NCBI GenBank assembly: GCA_031551625.1
Contig: JAVBNJ010000028.1
Location: forward strand, 1 to 12,449
Length of the DNA: 12,449 nt
Reading direction: 5' to 3'
Origin: JAVBNJ01 sp031551625
GTDB lineage: Bacteria > Bacteroidota > Bacteroidia > Bacteroidales > UBA932
The stretch's first letter is position 1; each line of letters starts with the position of its first letter. The position numbers and the translations under genes were made by a program. The notes beneath the pieces are model-generated. The model searched no databases. It saw only the letters and a program-made list of their open reading frames with translations, and was not told the DNA's origin. Below, piece after piece: positions 5,396-12,449 of this stretch.

Positions 5396-6853
5396 TTAAG
5401 CCCCCTTTGGGGGTTGGGGGGCTAATAATTCCCTTATCGGTTTCACAAAGCGATCAATGTCGCCTGCACCAAAGGTTACCAGTATATCTATTTTTTTAGT
5501 TTTTAACACATCCAGCAAATTTTCTTTTGTACAAAATTGCTTGTCGGCAATTGTCACTTTATCAAAAATAATTTGCGAGGTAACACCTTCTATCGGCAAC
5601 TCGCGGGCAGGATAAATATCCAGCAAAATCAACTCGTCCAACAAACTCAAACTCGCAGCAAAGCCGTCTACGAAATCGCGCGTACGTGTGTAAAGATGCG
5701 GCTGGAAAACGCCTGTAATGTGGCGGCCCGGATACGCTTCGCGCAGCGACGTGATGGCGGCCCGCAATTCTTCGGGGTGGTGCGCATAATCATCAATATA
5801 TGTTAGCTGCGGCGTATTCACTTGCACATCAAAACGGCGTTGCACACCAGAGAAGGAAGCCAATGCGGCTTTCAAATCGTCAATACGTGCGCCGTATAGG
5901 TAGGCTGCCGCACTTGCTGCTACTGCATTCTCCACGTTTACCCATCCGGGAATTCCCAATACACAATCGTACAATGTTTCGTGCAGCAAATGCAAATCGA
6001 ATTGCAATAAACCGTTGTCCGTGCGGCGTACATTGCTTGCATAGAAATCACATGGCTGGTCGAATGAGTAACGGTAACGCTTTTGTCCCTGTTGCAATTT
6101 CAACGGCAAATCCACAGTCTTTTTTATAATCAATGAACCTTCTAGTTTTACCTGTGAGGCAAAATCGACAAACGCTTGTTTCATCGTATCGGCATTACCG
6201 TATATATCCAAATGGTCGGCATCGGTTGATGTAATTACTGCTATCTGTGGAAATAGTTGCAGGAACGAGCGATCGAATTCGTCGGCTTCGGCTACCAATG
6301 CGGGTGAATGCGACAATAATAAATTACTGTTGTAATTTTTTGAAATGCCACCCAAGAATGCCGTGCAGCCATTGCCCGCTTGCGTCAACAAGTGTGCGAG
6401 TAGTGTAGTGGTGGTGGTTTTTCCATGTGTACCGGCCACTGCCAATGTCGCTTTTTCGGCAGCCACATGCCCCAATGCCGCCGAGCGTTTGATGACATTG
6501 TAGCCATGCGATTGGAAATAACACAACTCGCTATGTTCCTTTGGTACCGCCGGTGTATAAATCACCAATACGTCTTCGGGTTTTGCAAAAAACTCTTCGG
6601 CAATCAACGCAATATTATCGTCGTAGTGAATGGCAATACCTTCACGTTCGAGTTCGGCTGTAAGCGGCGAAGGCGTACGGTCGTAGCCTGCCACCAATGC
6701 ACCTGCATGATGATAGTAGCGCGCCAATGCACTCATACCAAGTCCGCCAATGCCTATGAAGTACACAGATCCCAAATGAGGAGTGGATGCACTTACACTT
6801 TCCTGTGAAATATTCAGGAAATTTTGTTGCGTTATGTTATATTTTTTGTTCAT
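5396..6853 (-). CDS. murC: UDP-N-acetylmuramate--L-alanine ligase MurC
   Basis: MurC adds L-alanine to UDP-MurNAc with ATP in the cytoplasm, the first amino acid of the peptidoglycan stem peptide. The 485-residue product has the N-terminal UDP-sugar Rossmann motif VYFIGIGGLGMSALAR (30-45), the ATP P-loop GTHGKTTTT (141-149), EADEFDRSFL and TSTDADHLDIYG of the central domain, and DDYAHHPEE and FQPHLYTRTRDF of the C-terminal domain, ending with LVTFGAGDIDRF. About 29 residues precede the usual start of the fold, a little more than in most homologues; no other ATG lies between. The last residues, PQPPKGA, are encoded by a C/G-rich repeat. It starts 7 bases after the stop of the DUF1016 gene and ends 53 before the preferred ftsQ ATG. 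Confidence 0.98.
   Translation of the reverse strand: MNKKYNITQQNFLNISQESVSASTPHLGSVYFIGIGGLGMSALARYYHHAGALVAGYDRTPSPLTAELEREGIAIHYDDNIALIAEEFFAKPEDVLVIYTPAVPKEHSELCYFQSHGYNVIKRSAALGHVAAEKATLAVAGTHGKTTTTTLLAHLLTQAGNGCTAFLGGISKNYNSNLLLSHSPALVAEADEFDRSFLQLFPQIAVITSTDADHLDIYGNADTMKQAFVDFASQVKLEGSLIIKKTVDLPLKLQQGQKRYRYSFDQPCDFYASNVRRTDNGLLQFDLHLLHETLYDCVLGIPGWVNVENAVAASAAAYLYGARIDDLKAALASFSGVQRRFDVQVNTPQLTYIDDYAHHPEELRAAITSLREAYPGRHITGVFQPHLYTRTRDFVDGFAASLSLLDELILLDIYPARELPIEGVTSQIIFDKVTIADKQFCTKENLLDVLKTKKIDILVTFGAGDIDRFVKPIRELLAPQPPKGA
5399..5423. repeat. C/G-rich palindrome at the 3' end of murC
   Basis: AGCCCCC, a TTTGGGGGTT centre and GGGGGGCT form an imperfect palindrome that directly precedes the murC stop codon on the transcribed strand and encodes the APQPPKG tail. 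It looks like an intergenic repeat that shifted or replaced the end of the gene. No T-run follows. Confidence 0.65.
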
Positions 6854-6860
6854 TTCCTAT

Positions 6861-7895
6861 TCACTCATCTATTGTTGAAAGCATCTCTACAATTTCAGTT
6901 ACAGAGGGCAGCAACCCTTTATATTTCACCGGCAATACTTTATCCACTGTATACTCAGCCACACCCATTGGATAAGCCGATTTATTCAACGTATACTCAA
7001 CTATTGTCCGCTTTTTACTTTTACAAATAATTATTCCAATAGAAGGATTTTCATCGTCATGCTTAATAGTTCTATCCAATGCCTCAAGATAAAATTGCAT
7101 TTTACCCACATATTCGGGTTTAAACTCGCCTGTCTTTAATTCCACAACCACCAATGATTTTAGCTGCCTATGATACAATAATAAATCAATATAGAACTCA
7201 TCTCCTTCTACTATTATTTTATATTGATTTCCTAAAAAAGTAAAATCTGGCCCCATCTCCAAGAGAAATTTGCGAACATTATTTATCAGGCCCAGTTCCA
7301 ACTCCCGCTCATTATATTTTTCCGAAAACTCTAAAAAGTCAAATGTATAACTATCTTTCACCGCTAACTTTGCTTGGTTTTTATATTTTTCGAACAACGC
7401 CTGGTCAAAATTTGTCTGATTAGATAAAAACCGGCTATAAATATTACTCTCTATTTGATGTATGAGTATATTTTTTGTCCAACCATATTTCCGGGACATC
7501 CTCAAATAAAACTCTCGCTCTAAATCATCTTTGCATCTTTCTAAAAGAATGATATTCTGAGTCCACGCAATTTCTGCAACCATTGGTTGCAGTTTTTCAT
7601 TGTTATGATAATGTTCATAAAAGCGCAGCATATACCAAAGATTCCTGTCCGAAAATCCTTGTGTACCGGGAAACTCGTTCTGCAAATCCTTCGCCAATTC
7701 TTTCACCACAGACTTTCCCCAACCGTGTTGTTCTTGTTTTTCCTTAATCCGTTGCCCTATATTCCAATAAAGATTTATCAAAGCCTTGTTTACTGTTTTC
7801 AATGCTTCATATTGCGAACGATAAACCATCTCTTTAATTTCTTGCAAGAAATTAGAGTATACGGTCTTTTCTATATCTTTACTTTTTATCGCCAT
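6861..7895 (-). CDS. YhcG-family PDDEXK nuclease (DUF1016)
   Basis: The 344-residue product has both parts of the YhcG/DUF1016 family. The N-terminal DNA-binding-like domain (about 10-150) contains INLYWNIGQRI, GWGKSVVKELAKDLQNEFPG and FSDRNLWYMLRFYEHY. The C-terminal PD-(D/E)XK nuclease domain (about 165-335) contains YIDLLLYHR (Asp237), VVVELKTGEF (Glu252 and Lys254) and GKMQFYLEALD (Gln267). The catalytic D-x14-E-x-K arrangement is intact, so an active nuclease is likely. In other genomes this family sits near restriction-modification genes and in scattered genomic islands; its substrate is not well defined. It has no known part in cell wall synthesis. It lies between murG (15 bases before) and murC (7 bases after) in the same direction, and is visibly more A+T rich than both, which suggests arrival by transfer. 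Confidence 0.93.
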   Translation of the reverse strand: MAIKSKDIEKTVYSNFLQEIKEMVYRSQYEALKTVNKALINLYWNIGQRIKEKQEQHGWGKSVVKELAKDLQNEFPGTQGFSDRNLWYMLRFYEHYHNNEKLQPMVAEIAWTQNIILLERCKDDLEREFYLRMSRKYGWTKNILIHQIESNIYSRFLSNQTNFDQALFEKYKNQAKLAVKDSYTFDFLEFSEKYNERELELGLINNVRKFLLEMGPDFTFLGNQYKIIVEGDEFYIDLLLYHRQLKSLVVVELKTGEFKPEYVGKMQFYLEALDRTIKHDDENPSIGIIICKSKKRTIVEYTLNKSAYPMGVAEYTVDKVLPVKYKGLLPSVTEIVEMLSTIDE

Positions 7896-7910
7896 AATTC
7901 ATTTAACGGG

Positions 7911-9008
7911 TCATTTCAGTATCTTTATCAACTCGTCCACTATCTCGTTTGCCGCATCGGGCTTGGCCAATCTCGCGATATTTTCTATCAATTCGTTTCG
8001 CTTTGTTTCGTTGTTAACTAATCGTATAGTTGTTACAATTAATTCTTTGGGTGCATTTGCGTCTGTTACCATCAGCGCGGCATTTTTATTTACCAATGCT
8101 TGTGCATTCTTCGTTTGATGATCTTCGGCCACATTGGGCGACGGCACAAACACGCACGGTTTGGCTACGACACACAGTTCCGAAATAGTTCCGGCACCGG
8201 CACGCGACACCACCACATCGGCTACAGCAAACGCATAATTCATTTTATAAATAAAGTCGTAGACTTTTATGTTTGCAGTATCATTTGGCACAGATTTTTT
8301 TGCTTCTTCGAAATAATATTTTCCGGTTTGCCACACAAATTGCACATCGCTACCAGCTAACTGCGGCAATGCTTTTATCATAGTTTGATTGAGTGTGCGG
8401 GCGCCAAGGCTGCCACCAACAATCAACACTGTTTTCTTCGCAGCATCTATTCCGAAAAATGCCGCCGCCTCGGCACGTAATGCACCATCATCGCGTCGCA
8501 AGTCTTGGCGTACGGGGTTTCCGGTATACACAATACGATCGGCAGGAAAAAATTTGTCCATTCCATCGTATGCTACACAAATTTTAGCCGCGCGCTTTGC
8601 CAATAATTTATTCGTCAATCCCGCATACGAATTCTGTTCTTGAATCAACGTCGGGATACCCTTTCGTTGCGCCGCCCACAACACAGGGCCGCTTACATAA
8701 CCACCTACACCAACCACGGCATCGGGTTTGAAATCGCTGATAATTTTAGAAGCACGGCGAACGCTTTTCCATACTTTAAAAGGTAACGAAATATTTTTCC
8801 ACAGCTGCTTACGCTGCAACCCTGCTACCGGTAACGAAACAATCGAATAACCGGCAGCCGGAACTTTTTCCATTTCCATGCGTCCTTCGGCGCCGACAAA
8901 TAAAATCGACACATCGGGAAAGCGTTGCTTCAAGGCATTGGCGATCGACACAGCCGGATAAATATGTCCGCCTGTTCCGCCACCGCTAATTATAATTTTT
9001 AAAGCCAT
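7911..9008 (-). CDS. murG: UDP-N-acetylglucosamine transferase MurG
   Basis: MurG is a peripheral enzyme on the cytoplasmic face of the membrane that transfers GlcNAc from UDP-GlcNAc to lipid I, giving lipid II. The 365-residue product has the first glycine-rich loop ISGGGTGGHIYPA (7-19), GVGGYVSGP, the conserved IQEQNSYAGLTNK acceptor-side segment, the second glycine loop GGSLGARTLN at the start of the C-terminal UDP-GlcNAc domain, and VVSRAGAGTISEL followed by VAEDHQTKNAQAL, which bind the donor. Length is typical of GT28 family members. The ATG at 9006-9008 lies directly after the GAGAATT-type repeat, so its leader is repeat sequence and not an ordinary ribosome binding site. Normally it would follow ftsW directly; here a four-helix-bundle gene lies between. 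Confidence 0.98.
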   Translation of the reverse strand: MALKIIISGGGTGGHIYPAVSIANALKQRFPDVSILFVGAEGRMEMEKVPAAGYSIVSLPVAGLQRKQLWKNISLPFKVWKSVRRASKIISDFKPDAVVGVGGYVSGPVLWAAQRKGIPTLIQEQNSYAGLTNKLLAKRAAKICVAYDGMDKFFPADRIVYTGNPVRQDLRRDDGALRAEAAAFFGIDAAKKTVLIVGGSLGARTLNQTMIKALPQLAGSDVQFVWQTGKYYFEEAKKSVPNDTANIKVYDFIYKMNYAFAVADVVVSRAGAGTISELCVVAKPCVFVPSPNVAEDHQTKNAQALVNKNAALMVTDANAPKELIVTTIRLVNNETKRNELIENIARLAKPDAANEIVDELIKILK

Positions 9009-9038
9009 AATTGAGAATTGAAAATGGAGAATTGAGAA
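9009..9038. repeat. GAGAATT-type repeat between the four-helix gene and murG
   Basis: The whole gap is made of 7-nt GAGAATT-like steps. Bases 9023-9038 (AATGGAGAATTGAGAA) are the perfect reverse complement of 9445-9460 in the ftsW tail, and 9009-9034 is the exact reverse complement of 1681-1706. The two copies at 9009 and 9445 bracket the four-helix-bundle gene as inverted flanks. Confidence 0.85.
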
Positions 9039-9404
9039 TTATTTTTTTACTACAGTTGTTTTAGTCGTCTTTACTATACTGATTAAAATGCTAATAATTT
9101 CCGTACAATCTGCACTAATTGAATTATACTCTTTCTCCGACAAATACTCACTATCCTTCAACAACATCAACCAATAATCTGTCTCATTTGCTTCTTTCAA
9201 AGCTATACTCATTTTACTCAAAAAGTCTGCTTTTGATTGCCCGTGCTCTGCTTCTCTAATCAAAGCTCCAATAGCAGTACCACTTCTCAGTACTTGTTTT
9301 GATAGCACAAACTCTTTTTTTGTTTCACTCACTATTTTGAATAATTTTATTATTCGCAATGCAAATGCATATGTTTTCTTTGCTATAATATTTTCTTTTT
9401 TCAT
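9039..9404 (-). CDS. Four-helix bundle protein, S23 / 23S rRNA intervening-sequence family
   Basis: The 121-residue product is rich in Lys, Glu and Ile and shows the S23 family pattern: SKQVLRSGTAIGALIREAEH (about 35-54) followed by SKADFLSKMSIALKEANETD and YWLMLL, with further helices at both ends. The family was first noted as an ORF inside intervening sequences of 23S rRNA genes in Leptospira and relatives, and is related to the Avd accessory protein of diversity-generating retroelements. Its molecular role is unsettled; RNA or nucleic-acid binding is usually inferred. Here it is not in an rRNA gene. Its ATG overlaps the ftsW stop codon by one base (TAATG), so it is probably translationally coupled, and its stop runs straight into a repeat that flanks murG. 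The gene is A+T rich and bracketed by inverted GAGAATT-type repeats, as expected for an inserted cassette. Confidence 0.92.
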   Translation of the reverse strand: MKKENIIAKKTYAFALRIIKLFKIVSETKKEFVLSKQVLRSGTAIGALIREAEHGQSKADFLSKMSIALKEANETDYWLMLLKDSEYLSEKEYNSISADCTEIISILISIVKTTKTTVVKK

Positions 9405-10606
9405 TATGCTGTAGGTTGTAAATTTGCATCAACTTCATTCTCAGTTCTCAATTCTCCATTCTCAATTTCCGAAGGCATATTCCGTTCTTCTGTAGCGCGG
9501 CTTATCGAAAGAATGATACCCATTGCAAAACCCATTGTAATAAGCGAACTACCACCGAGGCTGATGAACGGCAATGTCTGTCCCGTCACAGGGCCAAGTC
9601 CTACAGCTACCGTCATATTTATCATTGCCTGGAAAACAATCAGCAATGTCAGGCCCAGCACTGTTACCATCGGAAATATTTTGGTACACGATTTGGCAAT
9701 GAGTACCGCGCGATAGAGCAGGATGATGTATAAAAACATGACCCCTGCTGCGCCCAAGACACCATACTCTTCGACAATAATAGCAAATACAAAATCGGAA
9801 TACGGATGCGGCAGGATATGGCGTTGCGTACTGTTTCCAGGGCCTTTCCCGATAATGCCACCTGTGGCCACTGCTACTTTCGCCTGGTAAGCCTGAAAGT
9901 TTCCTTCTGCCGAATCTTTATCACTATCGACACGCGTAATTACACGGCTGATAGCCGTTTCTACACGCGGGAACCAAGGAGTGAAATACCCCACCATCAC
10001 AATCGCTGTCAATGCAACCATACCGATAGCAGCAGTACGCCACAGAAAACGGCTGCGTACGCCTGCTACAAAAAGTACGATAAATACCGTGAAGGCCAAC
10101 AAAAGTGCGGCCGATGTACTTCCCCAGATAATCAATACACATACGACCGATACGGGCAACAATATGCGCAATGCAAATTGTTTGAACGTGTCAATCCCGC
10201 CCTCTTCCAGCACTTTGGCGATGTAAAGTATCAACCCGATTTTGGCAATATCCGACGGTTGGAATGTAAATCCGATCAGCGGAATACGAATCCAGCGGCT
10301 ACCGTGGTTGAGTGTTACGCCAATGGCAAACGTAAGGATGAGTAGGATAATTGATACGTATAGAATTATTTTTGCTAACCGGCGATACCAGAATATCGGG
10401 ATATTGTGCGCCACATAAACCACAAAAATACTAAGCCCGGTAAAAACTAATTGTTTAATTAAATAGCCAAATGTAGTTTGTCCTTTGAGGTAAGCCATAG
10501 AGCTGGTGGACGAGTAGATCGCCAACAACGATACAATGGACAGGGCAATAATAATCCGCCATATCACTTTGTCTCCCTTAAAACTTTGCCAAAAAGGTGT
10601 TTTCAT
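9404..10606 (-). CDS. ftsW: Septal peptidoglycan polymerase FtsW
   Basis: FtsW is the SEDS-family glycosyltransferase that polymerises lipid II at the division site together with its cognate class B penicillin-binding protein. The 400-residue product is strongly hydrophobic with about ten membrane segments. Conserved SEDS stretches are NHGSRWIRIP and FTFQPSDIAKI (100-122), the loop GKGPGNSTQRHILPHPYSDF (263-272 and just before) with Asp271 in the place of the catalytic aspartate, VEEYGVLGA (278-286), and TGQTLPFISLGGSSL (341-355). Residues about 379-390 (SEIENGELRTEN) are encoded by a GAGAATT-type repeat, so the cytoplasmic tail appears to be partly of repeat origin. The start ATG is 15 bases after murD. 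The gene keeps its normal place after murD but is separated from murG by the four-helix gene. Confidence 0.97.
   Translation of the reverse strand: MKTPFWQSFKGDKVIWRIIIALSIVSLLAIYSSTSSMAYLKGQTTFGYLIKQLVFTGLSIFVVYVAHNIPIFWYRRLAKIILYVSIILLILTFAIGVTLNHGSRWIRIPLIGFTFQPSDIAKIGLILYIAKVLEEGGIDTFKQFALRILLPVSVVCVLIIWGSTSAALLLAFTVFIVLFVAGVRSRFLWRTAAIGMVALTAIVMVGYFTPWFPRVETAISRVITRVDSDKDSAEGNFQAYQAKVAVATGGIIGKGPGNSTQRHILPHPYSDFVFAIIVEEYGVLGAAGVMFLYIILLYRAVLIAKSCTKIFPMVTVLGLTLLIVFQAMINMTVAVGLGPVTGQTLPFISLGGSSLITMGFAMGIILSISRATEERNMPSEIENGELRTENEVDANLQPTA
9436..9466. repeat. GAGAATT-type repeat within the 3' end of ftsW
   Basis: On the transcribed strand this reads as GAGAATG, GAGAATT, GAGAACT, GAGAATG steps and is translated as ENGELRTENE. 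It is the second flank of the four-helix gene: 9445-9460 is the perfect reverse complement of 9023-9038. About 30 bases of non-repeat coding sequence lie between it and the ftsW stop. Confidence 0.8.
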
Positions 10607-10621
10607 TTGTGTAATCTGTGG

Positions 10622-11956
10622 TTATAAGTTTCTCACCGCTTCTTTAAATTGCCGTCCGCGGTCTTCGTAATTTCTAAATAAATCAAAACTGGCGCATGCG
10701 GGCGAAAGCAATACCGTGTCACCTGCTTCGGCCAATTCGTAGGCGGCTTTTACCGCATCGGCGGCGCTGCGCACATCTACCATTTTTGCTACTTTGTCGC
10801 CAAATGCTTTGTGCAATTTTTCGTTGTCGACACCCAAGCAGATAATTGCTTTTACTTTTTCTTTCACTAAATCATATAAGTCCGAGTAATCATTACCTTT
10901 GTCGGTGCCGCCTGCAATCCACACCACTTTTGTTTTCATGCTTTCCAACGCATACCACGACGAGTTGACGTTGGTAGCCTTGCTATCGTTTATGTACAGC
11001 ACATCGCGAACTTTGAGCACCGGTTCCAGGCGGTGTTCCACTCCTTTGAATGTCATCAGGCTTTCGCGGATAACTTCGTTGCGGATATTGAGCACCTGCC
11101 CGGCTACGGCAGCTGCCATGGAGTTATACACATTGTGTTTGCCTTGCAACGCCAGTTCTTCAATCAACATCGAAAAATTGTTGCTTTGGTAATTCGCATG
11201 CAAATATTCGTCGATAGCGTATGCTCCTTGCTCCATTTTCTCGGTTTGTGAGAAAGGCAACATCTGTGCTTTCAGCACAATTTGTGTAAGGTGTGACATG
11301 GTTACTTCATCGTCGGAACAGAAAATAAAGCAATCGTCCTGCGACATGTTTTGCGTAATACGGAATTTTGCTTTCACATAATTCTCCATCTTGTAATCGT
11401 ACCGGTCGAGATGGTCGGGCGTAATATTCAGCAGTACGGCAATGTCGGCCTTGAAATCATACATGCCGTCGAGTTGAAAACTGCTTAATTCAATCACATA
11501 GTAATCGTATTTTTCGGTAGCGACCTGATAGGCATAGCTCTTGCCGATGTTGCCTGCCAAGCCTACATTGAGTCCTGCATTTTTTAACAAAAAATAAATG
11601 ATAGAGGTCGTAGTAGTTTTTCCGTTACTGCCGGTGATGCATATTTTTTTGGCATTGTCGTAGCGTCCTGCAAATTCGATTTCGGAAATTACCGGCGTAC
11701 CTTGCTCGAATAGTTTTTGCACCACCGATGATTTATCGGGAATACCGGGGCTCTTGATTACCTCATCGGCATTGAGGATTAGCGCCTCTGTATGCTTCCC
11801 TTCTTCAAACGGAATGTGGTAGCGCTGCAATGTTTCACGGAATTCGTCTTTCAATATTCCCATGTCGGACAAAAACACGTCGAACCCCTTGGTTTGCGCC
11901 AACACTGCGGAACCTACTCCGCTTTCGCCACCTCCTAATACTACAATTCTTTTCAT
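10622..11956 (-). CDS. murD: UDP-N-acetylmuramoyl-L-alanine--D-glutamate ligase MurD
   Basis: MurD adds D-glutamate to UDP-MurNAc-L-Ala with ATP in the cytoplasm. The 444-residue product has the N-terminal UDP-binding Rossmann start VVLGGGESGVGSA (5-17), the P-loop GSNGKTTTT (109-117), IELSSFQLDGM, the Mur ligase central motif NITPDHLDRY, the hinge region GVEHRLEPVL with NDSKATNVNS, WIAGGTDKGNDY, and the C-terminal SPACASFDLFRNYEDRG. All motifs expected of MurD are present and length is normal. It sits between mraY (31 bases before) and ftsW (15 bases after). The short gap before ftsW reads ACCACAGATTACACA, itself like a common dispersed repeat of the phylum. Confidence 0.98.
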   Translation of the reverse strand: MKRIVVLGGGESGVGSAVLAQTKGFDVFLSDMGILKDEFRETLQRYHIPFEEGKHTEALILNADEVIKSPGIPDKSSVVQKLFEQGTPVISEIEFAGRYDNAKKICITGSNGKTTTTSIIYFLLKNAGLNVGLAGNIGKSYAYQVATEKYDYYVIELSSFQLDGMYDFKADIAVLLNITPDHLDRYDYKMENYVKAKFRITQNMSQDDCFIFCSDDEVTMSHLTQIVLKAQMLPFSQTEKMEQGAYAIDEYLHANYQSNNFSMLIEELALQGKHNVYNSMAAAVAGQVLNIRNEVIRESLMTFKGVEHRLEPVLKVRDVLYINDSKATNVNSSWYALESMKTKVVWIAGGTDKGNDYSDLYDLVKEKVKAIICLGVDNEKLHKAFGDKVAKMVDVRSAADAVKAAYELAEAGDTVLLSPACASFDLFRNYEDRGRQFKEAVRNL

Positions 11957-11987
11957 CTACTTTTATATTTTTTCTCTTTCTAAAATA

Positions 11988-12449
11988 TTAACGCACTTTC
12001 AGTGTTACAATCGTTATTACAGCCAATAATACAGCGACAATCCAGAAGCGCGTTACAATTTTTGCTTCAGGCAGCGGTTGAAACGGGCGCTGGATAAGCG
12101 CGTCAATTGTACCGTTGCCGGGTTTCTGGAAATGGTGGTGCAGCGGCGACATCTTGAATACGCGGCGGCCCGTGCCATACTTGCGTTTTGTGTATTTAAA
12201 ATAAGCTGTTTGTATAATTACCGATAAACTTTCGATCAGGAAAATACCACACAGGATGGGAATCAGTAATTCCTTGCGGATAATAATGGCAAATACGGCA
12301 ATGATCCCACCAATGGCCAAACTTCCCGTATCGCCCATGAACACTTGGGCAGGATACGAATTGTACCACAAAAATCCGACCAGCGCCCCAATGAATGCCG
12401 CCATGAATACTACTAATTCGCCGGTGTGTGGAATATACATAATATTCAG
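11988..12449 (-). CDS. mraY: Phospho-N-acetylmuramoyl-pentapeptide-transferase MraY, C-terminal part
   Basis: MraY is the membrane enzyme that transfers phospho-MurNAc-pentapeptide to undecaprenyl phosphate, giving lipid I. Only the last 153 codons are in the window; the frame is open to the right edge and the ATG at 12440 is internal (LNIMYIPHTGELVVF). Visible are WYNSYPAQVFMGDTGSLAIG with the catalytic Asp of the DTG motif, several membrane segments, and the MSPLHHHFQ triple-histidine motif near the C-terminus, then KIVTRFWIVAVLLAVITIVT as the last membrane helix. Between HHH and this helix there are about 14 extra residues (around GTIDALIQRPFQPL) compared with proteobacterial MraY; I recall a similar insertion in Bacteroidales, so it supports the phylum and is not a defect. 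Confidence 0.97.
   Translation of the reverse strand: MNIMYIPHTGELVVFMAAFIGALVGFLWYNSYPAQVFMGDTGSLAIGGIIAVFAIIIRKELLIPILCGIFLIESLSVIIQTAYFKYTKRKYGTGRRVFKMSPLHHHFQKPGNGTIDALIQRPFQPLPEAKIVTRFWIVAVLLAVITIVTLKVR

Noticed and set aside
5396..7895. Missing ddl or murB between murC and ftsQ as a deletion
   Set aside because: Their absence from this place is usual for the Bacteroidota dcw cluster.
9806..10345. Open frame of 179 codons on the plus strand opposite ftsW
   Set aside because: Antisense to a certain membrane protein gene, rich in Arg, His and Cys, no recognisable domain or start signal.
11988..12449. Extra residues in MraY after the HHH motif as a novel insertion
   Set aside because: I recall a similar insertion in Bacteroidales MraY, so it is probably a lineage feature.

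Overview
The window carries most of a division and cell wall (dcw) cluster from a member of the Bacteroidota, all on the minus strand. Reading in the direction of transcription (right to left), the order is mraY (cut by the right edge), murD, ftsW, a four-helix-bundle (S23-type) gene, murG, a YhcG/DUF1016 nuclease gene, murC, ftsQ, ftsA, ftsZ and plsY. The phylum call rests on four points: the gene order with no ddl or murB between murC and ftsQ; a Bacteroidota-type promoter (TTTG, 19 nt, TAnnTTTG); the long FtsZ with a PAYLRR-containing tail; and a C-terminal insertion in MraY of the kind I recall from Bacteroidales. Lower taxonomy cannot be fixed from this piece.

From 938 to 12449 the genes are packed with gaps of 0 to 80 bases and no intrinsic terminator until 868-901, just after plsY, so this looks like one long operon. 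MraY makes lipid I, MurG makes lipid II, MurC and MurD add the first two amino acids of the stem peptide, FtsW polymerises lipid II at the septum, and FtsQ, FtsA and FtsZ are divisome proteins. PlsY makes lysophosphatidate for phospholipid synthesis. Two genes do not belong to the pathway: the S23-type gene between ftsW and murG, and the DUF1016 PDDEXK nuclease between murG and murC. Both are visibly more A+T rich than their neighbours and look like insertions that kept the operon's reading direction.

The gaps and gene edges are full of short repeats. GAGAATT-type repeats flank the S23 gene as a 16-nt perfect inverted repeat (9023-9038 and 9445-9460); one copy has become the coding C-terminus of FtsW. 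A 26-nt exact copy of the same repeat (9009-9034) lies in a gene-less palindrome between ftsZ and plsY (1637-1706), which looks like an empty relative of the element. C/G-rich palindromes form the last codons of murC and an N-terminal part of ftsQ. Eight-base-period repeats lie after plsY and between ftsA and ftsZ.

The left end (1-937) is different. A secreted protein gene runs off the left edge (start at 215). The 720-base gap between it and plsY holds a repeat island (an inverted REP-like pair, a TIR-flanked GAT-period element and an 'ATTGCGAGGAACGAAGCAA' repeat). It also holds the least explained item in the window: a probable structured RNA transcribed leftward from its own promoter (818-848), with long nested stems, a chain of mutually exclusive pairings, a possible pseudoknot and a possible 21-codon leader ORF.
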